Part shown: one piece after another, positions 1-8,760 of the stretch
Layout: each line of letters begins with the position of its first letter
Position numbering within the stretch: position 1 is the first letter of the stretch
Assembly (NCBI GenBank): GCA_937873275.1
Contig: CALMRC010000072.1
Location: 1 to 36,213 of the forward strand
Direction of reading: 5' to 3'
DNA: 36,213 nucleotides
Source of the DNA: an uncultured Spirochaetota bacterium
GTDB lineage: Bacteria; Spirochaetota; Spirochaetia; Treponematales; UBA12059
The notes under the pieces: generated by a model
What the model was told of the DNA's origin: nothing
Database searches by the model: none
The model's input: the letters and a program-made list of their open reading frames with translations, nothing else
Made by a program: the position numbers and the translations under genes

Positions 1-157
1 GGCCGGGCGGGCCCGCGGTCTACAACCGCGTTCCCACCTGGTTGCCCGACTCGTACCGCTACAGTCCCGCCCGGGGTTTTGCCGGCCGGGCGGGCCCGCG
101 GTCTACAACCGCGTTCCCACCTGGTTGCCCGACTCGTACCGCCGCAGTCCCGCCCGG
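1..157. repeat. Direct repeat of 74 bp (two copies, 9 bp apart)
   Basis: Positions 1-74 and 84-157 are identical except for two adjacent bases (60-61 versus 143-144). The right copy contains the last 18 codons and stop of the permease gene that ends at 103; the left copy lies beyond that stop. In the left copy the two substitutions turn a CGG codon of the duplicated frame into TAG. The boundary also forms a 9-bp stem (66-74 with 86-94) downstream of the gene, which could act in termination, although no T-run follows. More copies may lie left of the window. Confidence 0.9.
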
Positions 158-912
158 AACAGGCCGTAGGCTCCGGCCGCGTAGGCGCCCGCGACCGCCA
201 GAAGGACGGGCACCAGGGGCCAGTCCAGGTCCCGGTACACCGACAGGGGCACGAAGGCGATGAATCCCGACGGGAGCAGGGTGTAGAAAAGCCACTGCAT
301 CCCCGGGTCGAAGACGGTCTCGGGGTAGAGGGAGAAGGACAGGAGGAACTCGGTGACCGCCTGGGACAGGGGACCCGCGTTGCCCAGGAAGAAGGTCAGG
401 CTTTCCGCGGCGGAGAAGACGGAGGCGAAGATGACCGCCCCGCCCAGGGCCAGAAGGGTGAAGAGGGCCAGGCGCTCCGGCCCGGTGCCCGGGAGAAAAG
501 CCAGGACCAAGTAGCCGTAGGCCAGGTCCCCCCAGGCGGAGACCACGGTCCGGGAGGCCAGGACGTTCAGGAACGGGTCCTTGGGCTGGAGGAGATATAC
601 GTCCAACTCGCCCCGCTGGATGATGGGTCCCAGGGAGCGGATGTTGCCCCACAGGACGTGGGCGATGCCGAAGGAGGTCGAGGTCAGGGCCCAGAGGATC
701 ATCACGTCCGGGAAGCCGTAGCCGCCCACCGTCCCGGCCCGGGCGATCAGGACCGCCCAGAAGGCGGCGAAGGCGGCGTTGTTCAGCATCATCCCGAAGA
801 CTTGGACGAGGAAGGAGACCCGGTATTCGGCCACGGCCTGGAGGTTCGCCGAGAAGGCGGCTCCCAGGAACCGCAGGTAGGCCGCGGGGCGGCCGGGACG
901 GAATCGGTCCAT
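103..912 (-). CDS. ABC-2 type exporter permease (second permease of the operon)
   Basis: This 269-residue integral membrane protein has about six hydrophobic segments and no soluble domain. It lies one base after the preceding permease gene (914-1747), and that gene overlaps an ATPase gene, so the three form one transcription unit. The ATPase plus two dissimilar permeases match the COG4586/COG4587/COG3694 type of uncharacterised ABC-2 exporter. The substrate is unknown; related systems export drugs, lipids or polysaccharides. The ATG at 912 follows the upstream stop closely. The stop lies inside the right copy of the 74-bp direct repeat. Confidence 0.88.
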   Translation of the reverse strand: MDRFRPGRPAAYLRFLGAAFSANLQAVAEYRVSFLVQVFGMMLNNAAFAAFWAVLIARAGTVGGYGFPDVMILWALTSTSFGIAHVLWGNIRSLGPIIQRGELDVYLLQPKDPFLNVLASRTVVSAWGDLAYGYLVLAFLPGTGPERLALFTLLALGGAVIFASVFSAAESLTFFLGNAGPLSQAVTEFLLSFSLYPETVFDPGMQWLFYTLLPSGFIAFVPLSVYRDLDWPLVPVLLAVAGAYAAGAYGLFRAGLRRYESGNQVGTRL

Positions 913-913
913 T

Positions 914-1747
914 TCAGCCTCCGTTCACGGTGATCTTGCCCCGCCCCGCCGCGAACACCCCCCGGCACAGGAGGGCGGCCGCCGCGGTCCAGGCCGCCTG
1001 GGCCGCCAGCAGGCCCAGCGCCTCCCGGGGTTCCCAGGCCACGGCGATCCGGGCGGGCGCCCAGGAGAGGTAGGGGAAGGGGGTCCACCGGGCCGCGGCG
1101 GCCGCCGCCGGGGGCAGGAACTCCAGGGGCAGGAAGGTTCCGATCACCAAGGCGAGCTTCTGGTAGATCCAGTAGACCGCGGCGTTCTCCTCGAGCCAGA
1201 AGGCCGTCATCGCGATGGCGAACTGCAGGAAGAACTGCAGGCAGCCGGCCAGGAGGATGGACAGTACGAGGGCGGCCCCCTGAACCAGGGAGGTCACGGG
1301 GACCGGCCCGCCCAGGAGCCGGCCTAGCAGGACCCCCTCCGCGGCCAGCACCAGGCAGTCCCCCAGGGTGTTTCCCATGGTCTGGGAGAAGTGGTAGGCC
1401 GTGAAGCCGTAGGGCCGGGCGAGCAGGTAGGCCACCTGGCCGCTCTTGATGTCTTCGGACAGGGTGGAGTAGAAGTGGCCGAATCCGAAGACCGAGATCT
1501 CCGCGACGATGAAGTACCAGACCATCCCGGCCCGGTCGTAGCCGGCTATATCCCCCCGGCCCGAGTAGATGGACGCCCAGATCCGGGAGAACACGAAGAC
1601 GAAGAGACCGTAGGTCAAAAGGCTTCCCGCGAAGGCTGCGGGATAGGCCAGTCGGTTCCGCAGGCTGACGAGGGCCGCGGTGGAGTACTTCCGGAGGGCC
1701 GTCCGGATCCCGAGGGGCGCCGGTCGGCGCGGACCGCGGCAGGTCAT
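914..1747 (-). CDS. ABC-2 type exporter permease (first permease of the operon)
   Basis: This 277-residue membrane protein has about six hydrophobic segments beginning near residue 33. Its ATG at 1747 overlaps the TGA of the ATPase gene in an ATGA junction (1744-1747), indicating translational coupling. It is the partner of the permease at 103-912, and together they should form the membrane channel energised by the ATPase. The family is assigned from hydropathy and operon context rather than a sharp motif. The substrate cannot be inferred. Confidence 0.88.
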   Translation of the reverse strand: MTCRGPRRPAPLGIRTALRKYSTAALVSLRNRLAYPAAFAGSLLTYGLFVFVFSRIWASIYSGRGDIAGYDRAGMVWYFIVAEISVFGFGHFYSTLSEDIKSGQVAYLLARPYGFTAYHFSQTMGNTLGDCLVLAAEGVLLGRLLGGPVPVTSLVQGAALVLSILLAGCLQFFLQFAIAMTAFWLEENAAVYWIYQKLALVIGTFLPLEFLPPAAAAAARWTPFPYLSWAPARIAVAWEPREALGLLAAQAAWTAAAALLCRGVFAAGRGKITVNGG

Positions 1748-2769
1748 GATTCCGCCTCCCCGCCGGCCCAGGCGGCCCCCCGGGCTTCCTCCGCGCTCCG
1801 GCCCTGGAAGACCTCCGCGATGATGTCTTCCAGGGGCTCGTCCTCCACGGTCAGGTCCAGGACCTCTCCCCGGTCCACCAGGGCGCGGATGACGTCCTGG
1901 AGATTGTGCCTCCGTGTGTCCACCACGAAGCTTCCGGCGTCCTCGGTCCGCTTGACCGGGGACAAACCCGGAAGTTCCAGGTTTGCGGGGGCCGCGTACT
2001 TCACGCCGATGTACTTGCGGGCCAGGGCCCGGTGCTTGAGGGTCTTCATGGACTCGTCCACCACCACCGCCCCGTGGTGGATGATGATGGCGCGTTTGCA
2101 GATTTTCTCGATGTCCCCGATGTCGTGGCTGGTCAGGAAGATGGTGACCCCGTCCCGGGACCGGAGCTCCGACAGGAGGGCCCGGATCTCCCGCTTCACC
2201 ACCACGTCCAGGCCGATCGTGGGCTCATCCAGGAAGAGCACCTTCGGGGCGTGGAGGAGGCTGGCGGCGATCTCGCAGCGGATCCTCTCCCCCAGGGAGA
2301 GCTTGCGCACAGGCACGTCCATGTAGGGGCCGATCCCGAAGCGCTCCACCAGGTCCGACCGCCTCCGTTCGAGTTCCGCGGGCGGTACTTCGTAGATCGC
2401 CCCCAGGAGGCGGAAGGACTCCGAAGGCGGCAGGTGGAACCAGAGCTGGCTTTTCTGGCCGAACACCGCCCCGATCTCCAGGGCCAGGCGGGTCCGGTCC
2501 CGGGCGGGGTCGAGTCCCAGGACCCGGGCCGTCCCCGAGGTGGGGGTGAGGATTCCGGTGAGCATCTTGATGGTCGTGGACTTGCCCGCCCCGTTGGGCC
2601 CCAGGAAGGCCACCACCTCGCCGGGCTCCACGGAGAACGAAACCTCCCGGACGGCCGGGACGGTGCGCCATTCGGGGCGGGCCAGGGAGCGGAGGGCCGC
2701 GGCGAGTCCCGTCCCTCGCACGCGGGTACGGAACGTCTTGGATAACCCTTCCACGGCGATGACGGACAC
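1744..2769 (-). CDS. ABC exporter ATP-binding protein (COG4586-like)
   Basis: This 341-residue cytoplasmic ATPase drives the exporter formed with the next two genes. Visible motifs are Walker A GPNGAGKST (57-65), Q-loop Gln105, a variant signature LSLGE (157-161), Walker B VLFLDEP (177-183) and the H-loop His215. About 100 residues follow the nucleotide-binding domain, as in NatA/COG4586-type ATPases with a C-terminal accessory domain. The start is GTG at 2769, five bases after a strong GGGAGG. The LSLGE in place of LSGGQ is a common variant in this subfamily. A promoter candidate lies about 150 nt upstream. Confidence 0.95.
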   Translation of the reverse strand: MSVIAVEGLSKTFRTRVRGTGLAAALRSLARPEWRTVPAVREVSFSVEPGEVVAFLGPNGAGKSTTIKMLTGILTPTSGTARVLGLDPARDRTRLALEIGAVFGQKSQLWFHLPPSESFRLLGAIYEVPPAELERRRSDLVERFGIGPYMDVPVRKLSLGERIRCEIAASLLHAPKVLFLDEPTIGLDVVVKREIRALLSELRSRDGVTIFLTSHDIGDIEKICKRAIIIHHGAVVVDESMKTLKHRALARKYIGVKYAAPANLELPGLSPVKRTEDAGSFVVDTRRHNLQDVIRALVDRGEVLDLTVEDEPLEDIIAEVFQGRSAEEARGAAWAGGEAES

Positions 2770-2921
2770 GGCGACCTCCCGGCGGTATCGGTGGTCGAGA
2801 CTCCGTCCTCGGGCTTTTTTCCCGTGGGTGTGTCGGGCGGCCGGCGCCCGCCGGCGCCGCTCGGTCCGTGCCGTCCGCTTCCGCGGGCGAGGAACCCTAG
2901 GCGCCCTCTCGAGGTGGGGTA

Positions 2922-2951
2922 ACGGTAGATCCGCCCGCGCCGGAAGGTCAA
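2922..2951 (-). promoter_or_regulatory. Candidate sigma70 promoter of the ABC exporter operon
   Basis: TTGACC (2946-2951) is followed after 18 bp by TACCGT (2922-2927) on the minus strand. A second TTGACC lies 2 bp further upstream (2954-2959). The -10 is weak. The predicted leader is about 146 nt and GC-rich with self-complementary GGCGCC blocks. An AT-rich palindrome sits just upstream. Confidence 0.5.
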
Positions 2952-2963
2952 GAGGTCAAAGTG

Positions 2964-2979
2964 TTTCTATATATAGAAA
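2964..2979. promoter_or_regulatory. 16-bp perfect AT-rich palindrome, possible operator
   Basis: TTTCTATATATAGAAA reads the same on both strands and sits between the chemoreceptor stop and the ABC operon promoter candidate, immediately upstream of the doubled TTGACC. Such AT-rich sequence is very unusual for this GC-rich region. The half-site TTTCTATA recurs at 5361-5368 (minus strand) and at 7990-7997. No binding protein is identified. Confidence 0.55.
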
Positions 2980-3000
2980 TAATATCACTATCCAGCGCGG

Positions 3001-3021
3001 CCGGAGCCGACGAGGTTCCGG
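3001..3021 (-). terminator. Hairpin downstream of the chemoreceptor gene
   Basis: An 8-bp stem with one G-U pair (3001-3008 with 3014-3021, loop of 5) lies 12 bases after the chemoreceptor stop. It is not followed directly by a T-run, so intrinsic termination is uncertain. AT-rich sequence starts about 20 bases further on. Confidence 0.35.
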
Positions 3022-3033
3022 CCCCGGATCGGT

Positions 3034-5229
3034 TCACCGCGGAGCTTCCCCGGTAGGCTCCGCGGGATCCGGGTCCTCGTCCAGGGTGAAGCCCCGGACG
3101 ATGGCGTCCAGACCCCGGCTCTCGTCCTTCAGGACCGCGGAGAGTTCGGCCAGGGAATCGGAAGCCTGGGCATTCCGGACGGAGGCGTCCCGCAGGACCT
3201 GGACGGACCGGGCGATCTCCCGGGAACCCTGGTCCTGCTCCTCCACGGCGTCCTTGATGGACTGGGAGAAGTCCTTGAGGGACCGGGACTCGGCCAGGGA
3301 TTCCGAGGCGAGGTCCCGGAACCCGCCCATCGCGGCGGCGGCCTTCTCTATGTCCGCGCCCAGGGACTCGACCGCCGACTCGATGCCGGCTAGGGCCGTC
3401 TCCGCCGCGGACGTCCTGCGGACGACCTCCTCGGATACCCGGTCCACCAGGGTCGAATCCGACAAGGCGGCCTCCACGGAGGCTTCCATGGTCCGGGCTC
3501 GTTCCTGGACCGTCTGGAGCGTCCGGGTCGTGGACGCGGCGAGCTCCCGGATGGACTGGGCCACCACCGCGAAACCCCGTCCCGCGGATCCGGCGTGGGC
3601 CGCCTCGATGGAGGCGTTCATGGCCAGAAGCCCGGTACGCTCCGCGATGTCCCCGATGGAGCCCATCAATTCCCGGATCGCCCGGGTCGCCTCGGCCACC
3701 CGGGTCATCCCCTCCGCCAGGGATCGGGCGTGGGAGCCCAGGTTCCGGGACTCGCCGATAAGGCCGGAAATCGTCGCCTCCCCGTCCCGGGCCGTGGACC
3801 CGCTCTGACGGGCCATCTGCCGGAGCCGTTCCATATCCCGGCCGACCCCCTCGAGGCCTTCCATGGCCTGCCCGAAGGAAGCGGTCGTTCGGTCGACGGT
3901 CTCGAACTGCCGGCCGATGCTGGTCCGTATGGAGGACATGCTCCCCATGGATTCCTCCAGGGTGGCGGCGATCTCCTCCACGGAGGCCGCGAGGGACTCT
4001 CCGGTGGTTCTCAGCTCCGAGGAGGCGTCCGAGATCCGAAGGGAGGACGTGTCCAGGGAGCGCACCGAGGAGCGGAGGTCCTTCATGGACTCGTTGAGGG
4101 TCCCCGAAAGCCGGGCCAGGTCCCCGGAGGCCTGTCCGAGCTCGTCCCCGGACCGGAGGACTTCCCGGGGACGCAGGTCCAGGGCCGCCATCGAGGCGAC
4201 GAGCCGCCGCATGGATCCGATCTGGGCCAGGAGGTTCCGGGCGACCGCCCACACCAGGGCGTAGGCGGCGGCCACGGCGGCCGCCGTCGCGGCCAGGGAC
4301 AGGGCGAGGCTGCGCCGGTAGGACCGGAGGCGGATTTCCAGGAGGCGGGACAATTCGGCGGCGGCGGTCTTCCAGTACTCCAGGGACGCGTCCAGGGACC
4401 GGTCCAGGGCCTCGTCGAAATGGGTCCGGGTGTCCGAAAGGTCCTCGGGACGGTACGACCAACCCGCGGTCGCGAGGTCCGTGGAAGCCTGCTCGAATTC
4501 CTCCAGGGCCGGCGGGAGGTTCTCCTGGAGGGATGCGGAGACGCCCAGGAAGTTCGGGTCCTCCGCCAGGGCGGTACGGGAGCCCGAGGAGATCCGCGCG
4601 GATTCCACGCCTTCGTGGAGTGCGAGGAATACCAGGAGATCCTCCCGGGTGATCTCCCGGCGGGTCCGGAGGCTGGTGATGGTCACGATCGCGTTCGGAA
4701 GGGCCCGGAGGACGACGTCCGTGAGGTAGGCGCTGTCCAGGTCCTGGTCCAGGATCAGGTTGGAGGTGTCCCCCACGTGGACGATCAGCTCCCGGACGTC
4801 CGCGCCGAGACGCTCCAGCTTGACCCCGGAAATGGAGTCCGCCGTCTTCAGCTCCGTCCACCGCTCAACGAGCTGGGCCGGCTCCAGCCATTCCCGGCCC
4901 CGGATGCCCAGTCCTTCCGGGGTGACCGAAAGGTCCTTTCCGTGGCGGGCCTGCAGGTCCTGCAGGCGGGCGAAGTCGGCGTCCAGCTCGTCTCGGATCC
5001 GCTGTGCGGCCTCGGGATCGGACTCGGAAATCCGTCCGTAGGTGGGCAGGCGGCCCAGGATCTCCACGAGAGGCTCCAGGTAGGCGGCCCCGTAGGCTTC
5101 CTTCTCGTTGAACCGGATGTCGTACCGTATCCCGCTCACGATGAACCAGGACATGACGGCCAGGGGAATCGTGAAGGCGAGGCTCGAGATCGCGAGTTTT
5201 CCGGATACGGACGCCTTGGACAGGAACAT
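3034..5229 (-). CDS. Methyl-accepting chemotaxis protein, two-TM type
   Basis: This 731-residue chemoreceptor senses an unknown signal outside the inner membrane and controls CheA/CheW. A first membrane helix lies near residues 14-35, followed by a long periplasmic helical region of about 270 residues, a second alanine-rich helix near 310-335, and then HAMP and coiled-coil signalling regions. The conserved hairpin tip LLAMNASIEAAHAG lies near residues 537-550. A longer reading from TTG at 5340 is possible, but the promoter at 5312-5340 lies inside it, so ATG at 5229 is chosen. The leader is about 76 nt. The ligand domain is not recognised. Confidence 0.94.
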   Translation of the reverse strand: MFLSKASVSGKLAISSLAFTIPLAVMSWFIVSGIRYDIRFNEKEAYGAAYLEPLVEILGRLPTYGRISESDPEAAQRIRDELDADFARLQDLQARHGKDLSVTPEGLGIRGREWLEPAQLVERWTELKTADSISGVKLERLGADVRELIVHVGDTSNLILDQDLDSAYLTDVVLRALPNAIVTITSLRTRREITREDLLVFLALHEGVESARISSGSRTALAEDPNFLGVSASLQENLPPALEEFEQASTDLATAGWSYRPEDLSDTRTHFDEALDRSLDASLEYWKTAAAELSRLLEIRLRSYRRSLALSLAATAAAVAAAYALVWAVARNLLAQIGSMRRLVASMAALDLRPREVLRSGDELGQASGDLARLSGTLNESMKDLRSSVRSLDTSSLRISDASSELRTTGESLAASVEEIAATLEESMGSMSSIRTSIGRQFETVDRTTASFGQAMEGLEGVGRDMERLRQMARQSGSTARDGEATISGLIGESRNLGSHARSLAEGMTRVAEATRAIRELMGSIGDIAERTGLLAMNASIEAAHAGSAGRGFAVVAQSIRELAASTTRTLQTVQERARTMEASVEAALSDSTLVDRVSEEVVRRTSAAETALAGIESAVESLGADIEKAAAAMGGFRDLASESLAESRSLKDFSQSIKDAVEEQDQGSREIARSVQVLRDASVRNAQASDSLAELSAVLKDESRGLDAIVRGFTLDEDPDPAEPTGEAPR

Positions 5230-5311
5230 GGAGGCCCCCCGAGCTGGATTTCCCGACCGCGGAGAGCGACGTGTCCCGGCGGGTGGTTGGACATTTTGAG
5301 CGGGCCCGTCC

Positions 5312-5340
5312 AGAGTATGACGGACCAAGGAATTGGTCAA
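5312..5340 (-). promoter_or_regulatory. Sigma70 promoter of the chemoreceptor gene
   Basis: TTGACC (5335-5340), a 17-bp spacer and TACTCT (5312-5317) on the minus strand give a start near 5305. An AT-rich stretch containing TATAGAAATAA (5361-5371) lies just upstream and could act as an UP element or operator. Confidence 0.7.
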
Positions 5341-5535
5341 GATAGGAAAATGTTACTGCGTATAGAAATAAATACCAGGCGGCCGCGTAGGCCGGCGGCG
5401 CCTGAGGAGGCATTTTCGGATCGCCGACTCCCCCGGGGTTGCCGTCTTTACGGGCGCCGCGGTCGGACCCCATACTGGGACGGCCCGGCGGCCGGGACGC
5501 TCCGCTTACCCCGTTCCGGCACGAAAGGACCGACC

Positions 5536-6411
5536 ATGGACGCGAAACTCCTCGAGGACGTCCTCGCCTTTCAGCGCGAGGAACGGACCGGACAGATCCT
5601 GTACGAGCGCCTGGCCGGGGTGATCAAGGACGAGAAGAACGCCCGGACCCTCCGGGACATGTCCCGGGCCGAGGGGGAGCACTACGAATTCTGGAGGAAG
5701 CTTTCGGGCCGGGACGTCCGGCCCTACGGGGGGAGGGTCCGCTTCTTCGAATTCCTCGCCCGGACCCTGGGGCTCACCTTCGCCCTGAAGCTCATGGAGC
5801 GGGGAGAGGAGGCCACCGCGGAGGCCTACGCACGGGTGGCCCCGGCGGTTCCCGGGGCGGAGGCGGTGGGCCGGGAGGAGGAGTCCCACGAGGACGCCCT
5901 GATGGCCATGATCGAGGAGGAGCGCCTTGCCTACATGGGTTCCATCGTCCTGGGGCTGAACGACGCCCTGGTGGAGCTGACCGGGACCCTGGCGGGCCTG
6001 ACCTTCGCCCTCCGGAACGGCCCCTTGGTGGCCATAAGCGGCATCGTCACGGGCATCGCGGCCGCCTTCTCCATGGCCGCCTCGGATTACCTCTCCAGCC
6101 GCGCGGATGGCGACCCCCGGGCGGCCAAGTCCGCCCTGTACACCGGGGCGGCCTACCTGATCACCGTGGCCCTCCTGGTCCTGCCCTACCTGGTCTTACC
6201 CCGGGGAGGATCCTGGATCTTCGTGAGCCTGGGGGCGACCCTCACGATCGCCGTGGGGATCATAGCGGCCTTCAACTTCTACCTGGCCGTGGCCAAGGAC
6301 CTGGACTTCCGGAAACGGTTCCTGGAAATGGCGGGGATCTCCCTGGGGGTATCGGCCTTCTCCTTCCTGGTGGGGCTCGTCGTCCGGGCTCTCTTCGGGG
6401 TCGAGGTCTAG
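5536..6411 (+). CDS. Rubrerythrin-VIT1/CCC1 fusion, iron/manganese transporter
   Basis: This 291-residue protein joins an N-terminal ferritin-like (rubrerythrin) four-helix domain (about residues 1-135, with Glu-rich and ExxH patterns such as EGEH near 49-52 and EEESH near 115-119) to a C-terminal VIT1/CCC1 membrane domain with about five hydrophobic helices. The architecture matches MbfA-type membrane erythrins, which bind iron at the di-iron domain and export Fe2+ or Mn2+ across the inner membrane, often for oxidative-stress protection. ATG at 5536 follows AAAGGA (5523-5528) by seven bases. A GH2 gene starts four bases after the stop. Metal specificity is inferred. Confidence 0.92.
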   Translation: MDAKLLEDVLAFQREERTGQILYERLAGVIKDEKNARTLRDMSRAEGEHYEFWRKLSGRDVRPYGGRVRFFEFLARTLGLTFALKLMERGEEATAEAYARVAPAVPGAEAVGREEESHEDALMAMIEEERLAYMGSIVLGLNDALVELTGTLAGLTFALRNGPLVAISGIVTGIAAAFSMAASDYLSSRADGDPRAAKSALYTGAAYLITVALLVLPYLVLPRGGSWIFVSLGATLTIAVGIIAAFNFYLAVAKDLDFRKRFLEMAGISLGVSAFSFLVGLVVRALFGVEV

Positions 6412-6415
6412 CGGG

Positions 6416-8338
6416 ATGCCGCGGGGTCCGGCGGCGTCCCCTCCCTCCTCCGGTCCGGAGGCTCCGACCCCCGGCTCGGAGGGGGCCGGCTTCGTCGAAG
6501 ACGGTTTCCTCTTCTCGGCCCACCCCGATCCCTCCTGGGCCCGCCGCTCCTGGATCTCCCTGGACGGGCCCTGGCGGGTGCGCCGGGGCCGGCGGGTCCG
6601 GGAGGTCCGGGTGCCCTTCCCGATCGGAAGCGGTCTGGGCGGGGCGGACTTCCCGGACCGCGGGAGCTTCGAGTATTCCCGGGACTTCGACCTGGCCCCG
6701 GACGCCGCCCGCGGGTCCGTGATCCTCCGGGTCGGCGCCTGCGACTACGAGACGGTCGTGGAGGTCAACGGCCGGGAGGCGGGTCGGCACGTCGGCGGGT
6801 ACTCCTCCTTCGCCCTCGACGTCACGGCGTTCGTCCGCCCGGGCAGGAACCGGATCGTCCTGTGGGTACGGGACTCCCACAGCCCGTTCCAGGTCCGGGG
6901 AAAGCAGACCTTCCTGCGGGGCCCCTTCATGGTCTGGTATTCCGGGATCTCCGGTCCCTGGCAGTCCGTCTGGCTGGAGACCGCGGGACCCTGGCGCCTG
7001 GACCGACCCCGGGTGCGGGCGGATTTCGACGCCGGGGTGGTCCGGATCGAGGCGCCCGCGGTTTCGGCGGGCCGGGATTTGGCGGCCCGGGAGCCGGAAT
7101 CCCGATCCGGAAATCCATCCTCCGCTCGGCCCGCGCCGTCGGAGATACCGGCTCCGGCCGCGCCGCGCCTGGCGGTCGATCTGGAATCCCCCGGAGGCGG
7201 ATCCTCCCGGTTCGAGGCGGAACTGTCCGGGACGGTCTTCCGGGTCGAGATCCCCTTCGAGGCCGTCCCCGGCCCCCGCTGGTCCCCGGACACCCCGGCG
7301 CTTCACAGGCTCCGATACACCCTGTCCGCGGAGGGCCGGGTTTCCGACGCCGTCGAAAGCTACCTGGGCCTCCGCCGGATCGAGGCCCGGGACGGACGGA
7401 TCCTCCTCAACGGGGCGCCGATCAACCTTCGGATGGCCCTGGTCCAGGGCTACTTTCCCGGGGGATGGTATACCCCCCGGACACCCGAAGGGTACCGGGA
7501 CGACATCGAGGCCCTGAAGCGGATGGGATTCAACGGAGCCCGGATCCACGAGAAGATCGAGAGCCCGTATTTCCATTTCCTCGCGGACCGGCTGGGCCTG
7601 CTCACGACCTTCGAGATGCCCTCCTTCTACCTGCCTTCCCGGACGGCCTTCCGGGCCTACGAGTCCGAGCTCTGCCAGGTCGTCGAGCGGGACTCGATGC
7701 ATCCCTCGGGGATCGCCTGGATCCTGTTCAACGAGACCTGGGGCGTCTGGGGACTCTACGGCCGCGCGTCCCGGACCCGGTCCTTCGTCCGCTCCATGAT
7801 CGACCTGGTCCGGGCCCTGGATCCCGGCCGGCCGGTCATCGACAACTCCGGCTGGGAGCACCTGGATTCGGACATCGTGGACGTGCACCATTACCTGAAG
7901 TCCTCCCGCCTCGCCCGGGACGCTTACGCGGCCTTCCGGCGGGGGGATCCCCGCGTACTGGCGCGGGTATCCGTGCCCCGGGTGCTGCTTTTCTATATAT
8001 TGAACCGTATAGGAACCGAGACCCGTTCCGTCTTCCTGGACGTCGAGGCGAGGTCCGCCTGCGAAAAGGCGCCGTGGATCCTGTCCGAGTACGGCGGCTT
8101 CGGCTGGTACGCCAGCGCGGAAGGCGGGACCGTCCCGGAGCGGATCGAGGCCTACACCCGGGACGCGGTGGAATGCGGGCTGTTCCAGGGGTACTGCCTG
8201 ACCCAGCTGTACGACGTGGGGACGGAGACCAACGGGATCCTGGACTTCGAGCGGAAGCCCAAGGTGGCCGAGGACGGGATCCGCCGGGCCAACGAGATCC
8301 CGTTCCGGTCGTTCCGGAACGTCGAGGAGGGACCATGA
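6416..8338 (+). CDS. Glycoside hydrolase family 2 protein
   Basis: This 640-residue protein has the GH2 order: an N-terminal jelly-roll sugar-binding domain (about 40-190), an immunoglobulin-like sandwich, then a TIM barrel. The acid/base is the Glu of FNETW (E440) and the nucleophile is the Glu of LSEYGG (E558). There is no signal peptide, so it is probably cytoplasmic and acts on imported oligosaccharides. Beta-galactosidase, beta-glucuronidase and beta-mannosidase activities all occur in this family and the sequence alone does not decide. The stop overlaps the next start (ATGA, 8335-8338). Residues 215-250 are a proline/alanine/serine-rich insertion, possibly a linker. The SD is poor, suggesting coupling to the transporter gene upstream. 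Confidence 0.92.
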   Translation: MPRGPAASPPSSGPEAPTPGSEGAGFVEDGFLFSAHPDPSWARRSWISLDGPWRVRRGRRVREVRVPFPIGSGLGGADFPDRGSFEYSRDFDLAPDAARGSVILRVGACDYETVVEVNGREAGRHVGGYSSFALDVTAFVRPGRNRIVLWVRDSHSPFQVRGKQTFLRGPFMVWYSGISGPWQSVWLETAGPWRLDRPRVRADFDAGVVRIEAPAVSAGRDLAAREPESRSGNPSSARPAPSEIPAPAAPRLAVDLESPGGGSSRFEAELSGTVFRVEIPFEAVPGPRWSPDTPALHRLRYTLSAEGRVSDAVESYLGLRRIEARDGRILLNGAPINLRMALVQGYFPGGWYTPRTPEGYRDDIEALKRMGFNGARIHEKIESPYFHFLADRLGLLTTFEMPSFYLPSRTAFRAYESELCQVVERDSMHPSGIAWILFNETWGVWGLYGRASRTRSFVRSMIDLVRALDPGRPVIDNSGWEHLDSDIVDVHHYLKSSRLARDAYAAFRRGDPRVLARVSVPRVLLFYILNRIGTETRSVFLDVEARSACEKAPWILSEYGGFGWYASAEGGTVPERIEAYTRDAVECGLFQGYCLTQLYDVGTETNGILDFERKPKVAEDGIRRANEIPFRSFRNVEEGP

Positions 8339-8760
8339 GAAGACTCGCATGTGCCGTCCTGGGCCTGGCGGCCGTCCTGACCGCGGCGGGCCAGGAGGCG
8401 GCCGTCCGGTTGAGCGTCCCGGGCGTCAAGCCCGGCGGAGGAACCGTGTACGCCGCCGTATTCGACAGCTCCGAAGGCTACCGGAAGAACCTGCCCTTCC
8501 GTACATTGACCCTCCCGCCCTCCGCGCCGACGATGGAGGCGGCCCTGTCCCTGCCCCCGGGGGAGTACGTGTTCTCCCTGTACCAGGACCTCAATTCCAA
8601 CGGCAAGCTGGATACCAATTTCATAGGCATCCCCCGGGAACCCGTGGGGATCAGCAACTACGACGGAAAGGGGCCGCCGGGCGGCTTCGACAAGCAGAAG
8701 GTCCGCGTCTCCGCGGGAGGGATCGTCCTGGAGATCCGCCTGATCGCGATCAACCCCTGA
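8335..8760 (+). CDS. Secreted DUF2141 family protein
   Basis: This 141-residue protein begins with a signal peptide (MRRLACAVLGLAAVLTAAGQ, cleavage probably near residue 20) and is otherwise one DUF2141 domain, recognised by the YQDLNSNGKLDTN stretch and the following GIPREPVGISN. Function is unknown for the family; the DxNxNGxxD pattern resembles a calcium-binding loop. Its ATG overlaps the GH2 stop, so it is translationally coupled to it. It would be periplasmic or surface-associated. Confidence 0.9.
   Translation: MRRLACAVLGLAAVLTAAGQEAAVRLSVPGVKPGGGTVYAAVFDSSEGYRKNLPFRTLTLPPSAPTMEAALSLPPGEYVFSLYQDLNSNGKLDTNFIGIPREPVGISNYDGKGPPGGFDKQKVRVSAGGIVLEIRLIAINP

Noticed and set aside
2811-2822. 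CTTTTTT run as a plus-strand terminator
   Set aside because: Only a weak 4-bp stem precedes it and no plus-strand gene lies upstream.
5230-5340. N-terminal extension of the first chemoreceptor from TTG at 5340
   Set aside because: The promoter occupies exactly this stretch, and the membrane helix begins right after the ATG at 5229.
5356-5535. Promoter for the rubrerythrin-VIT1 gene
   Set aside because: AT-rich boxes such as TATAGA (5361-5366) exist, but no -35 at acceptable spacing was found, so none is reported.
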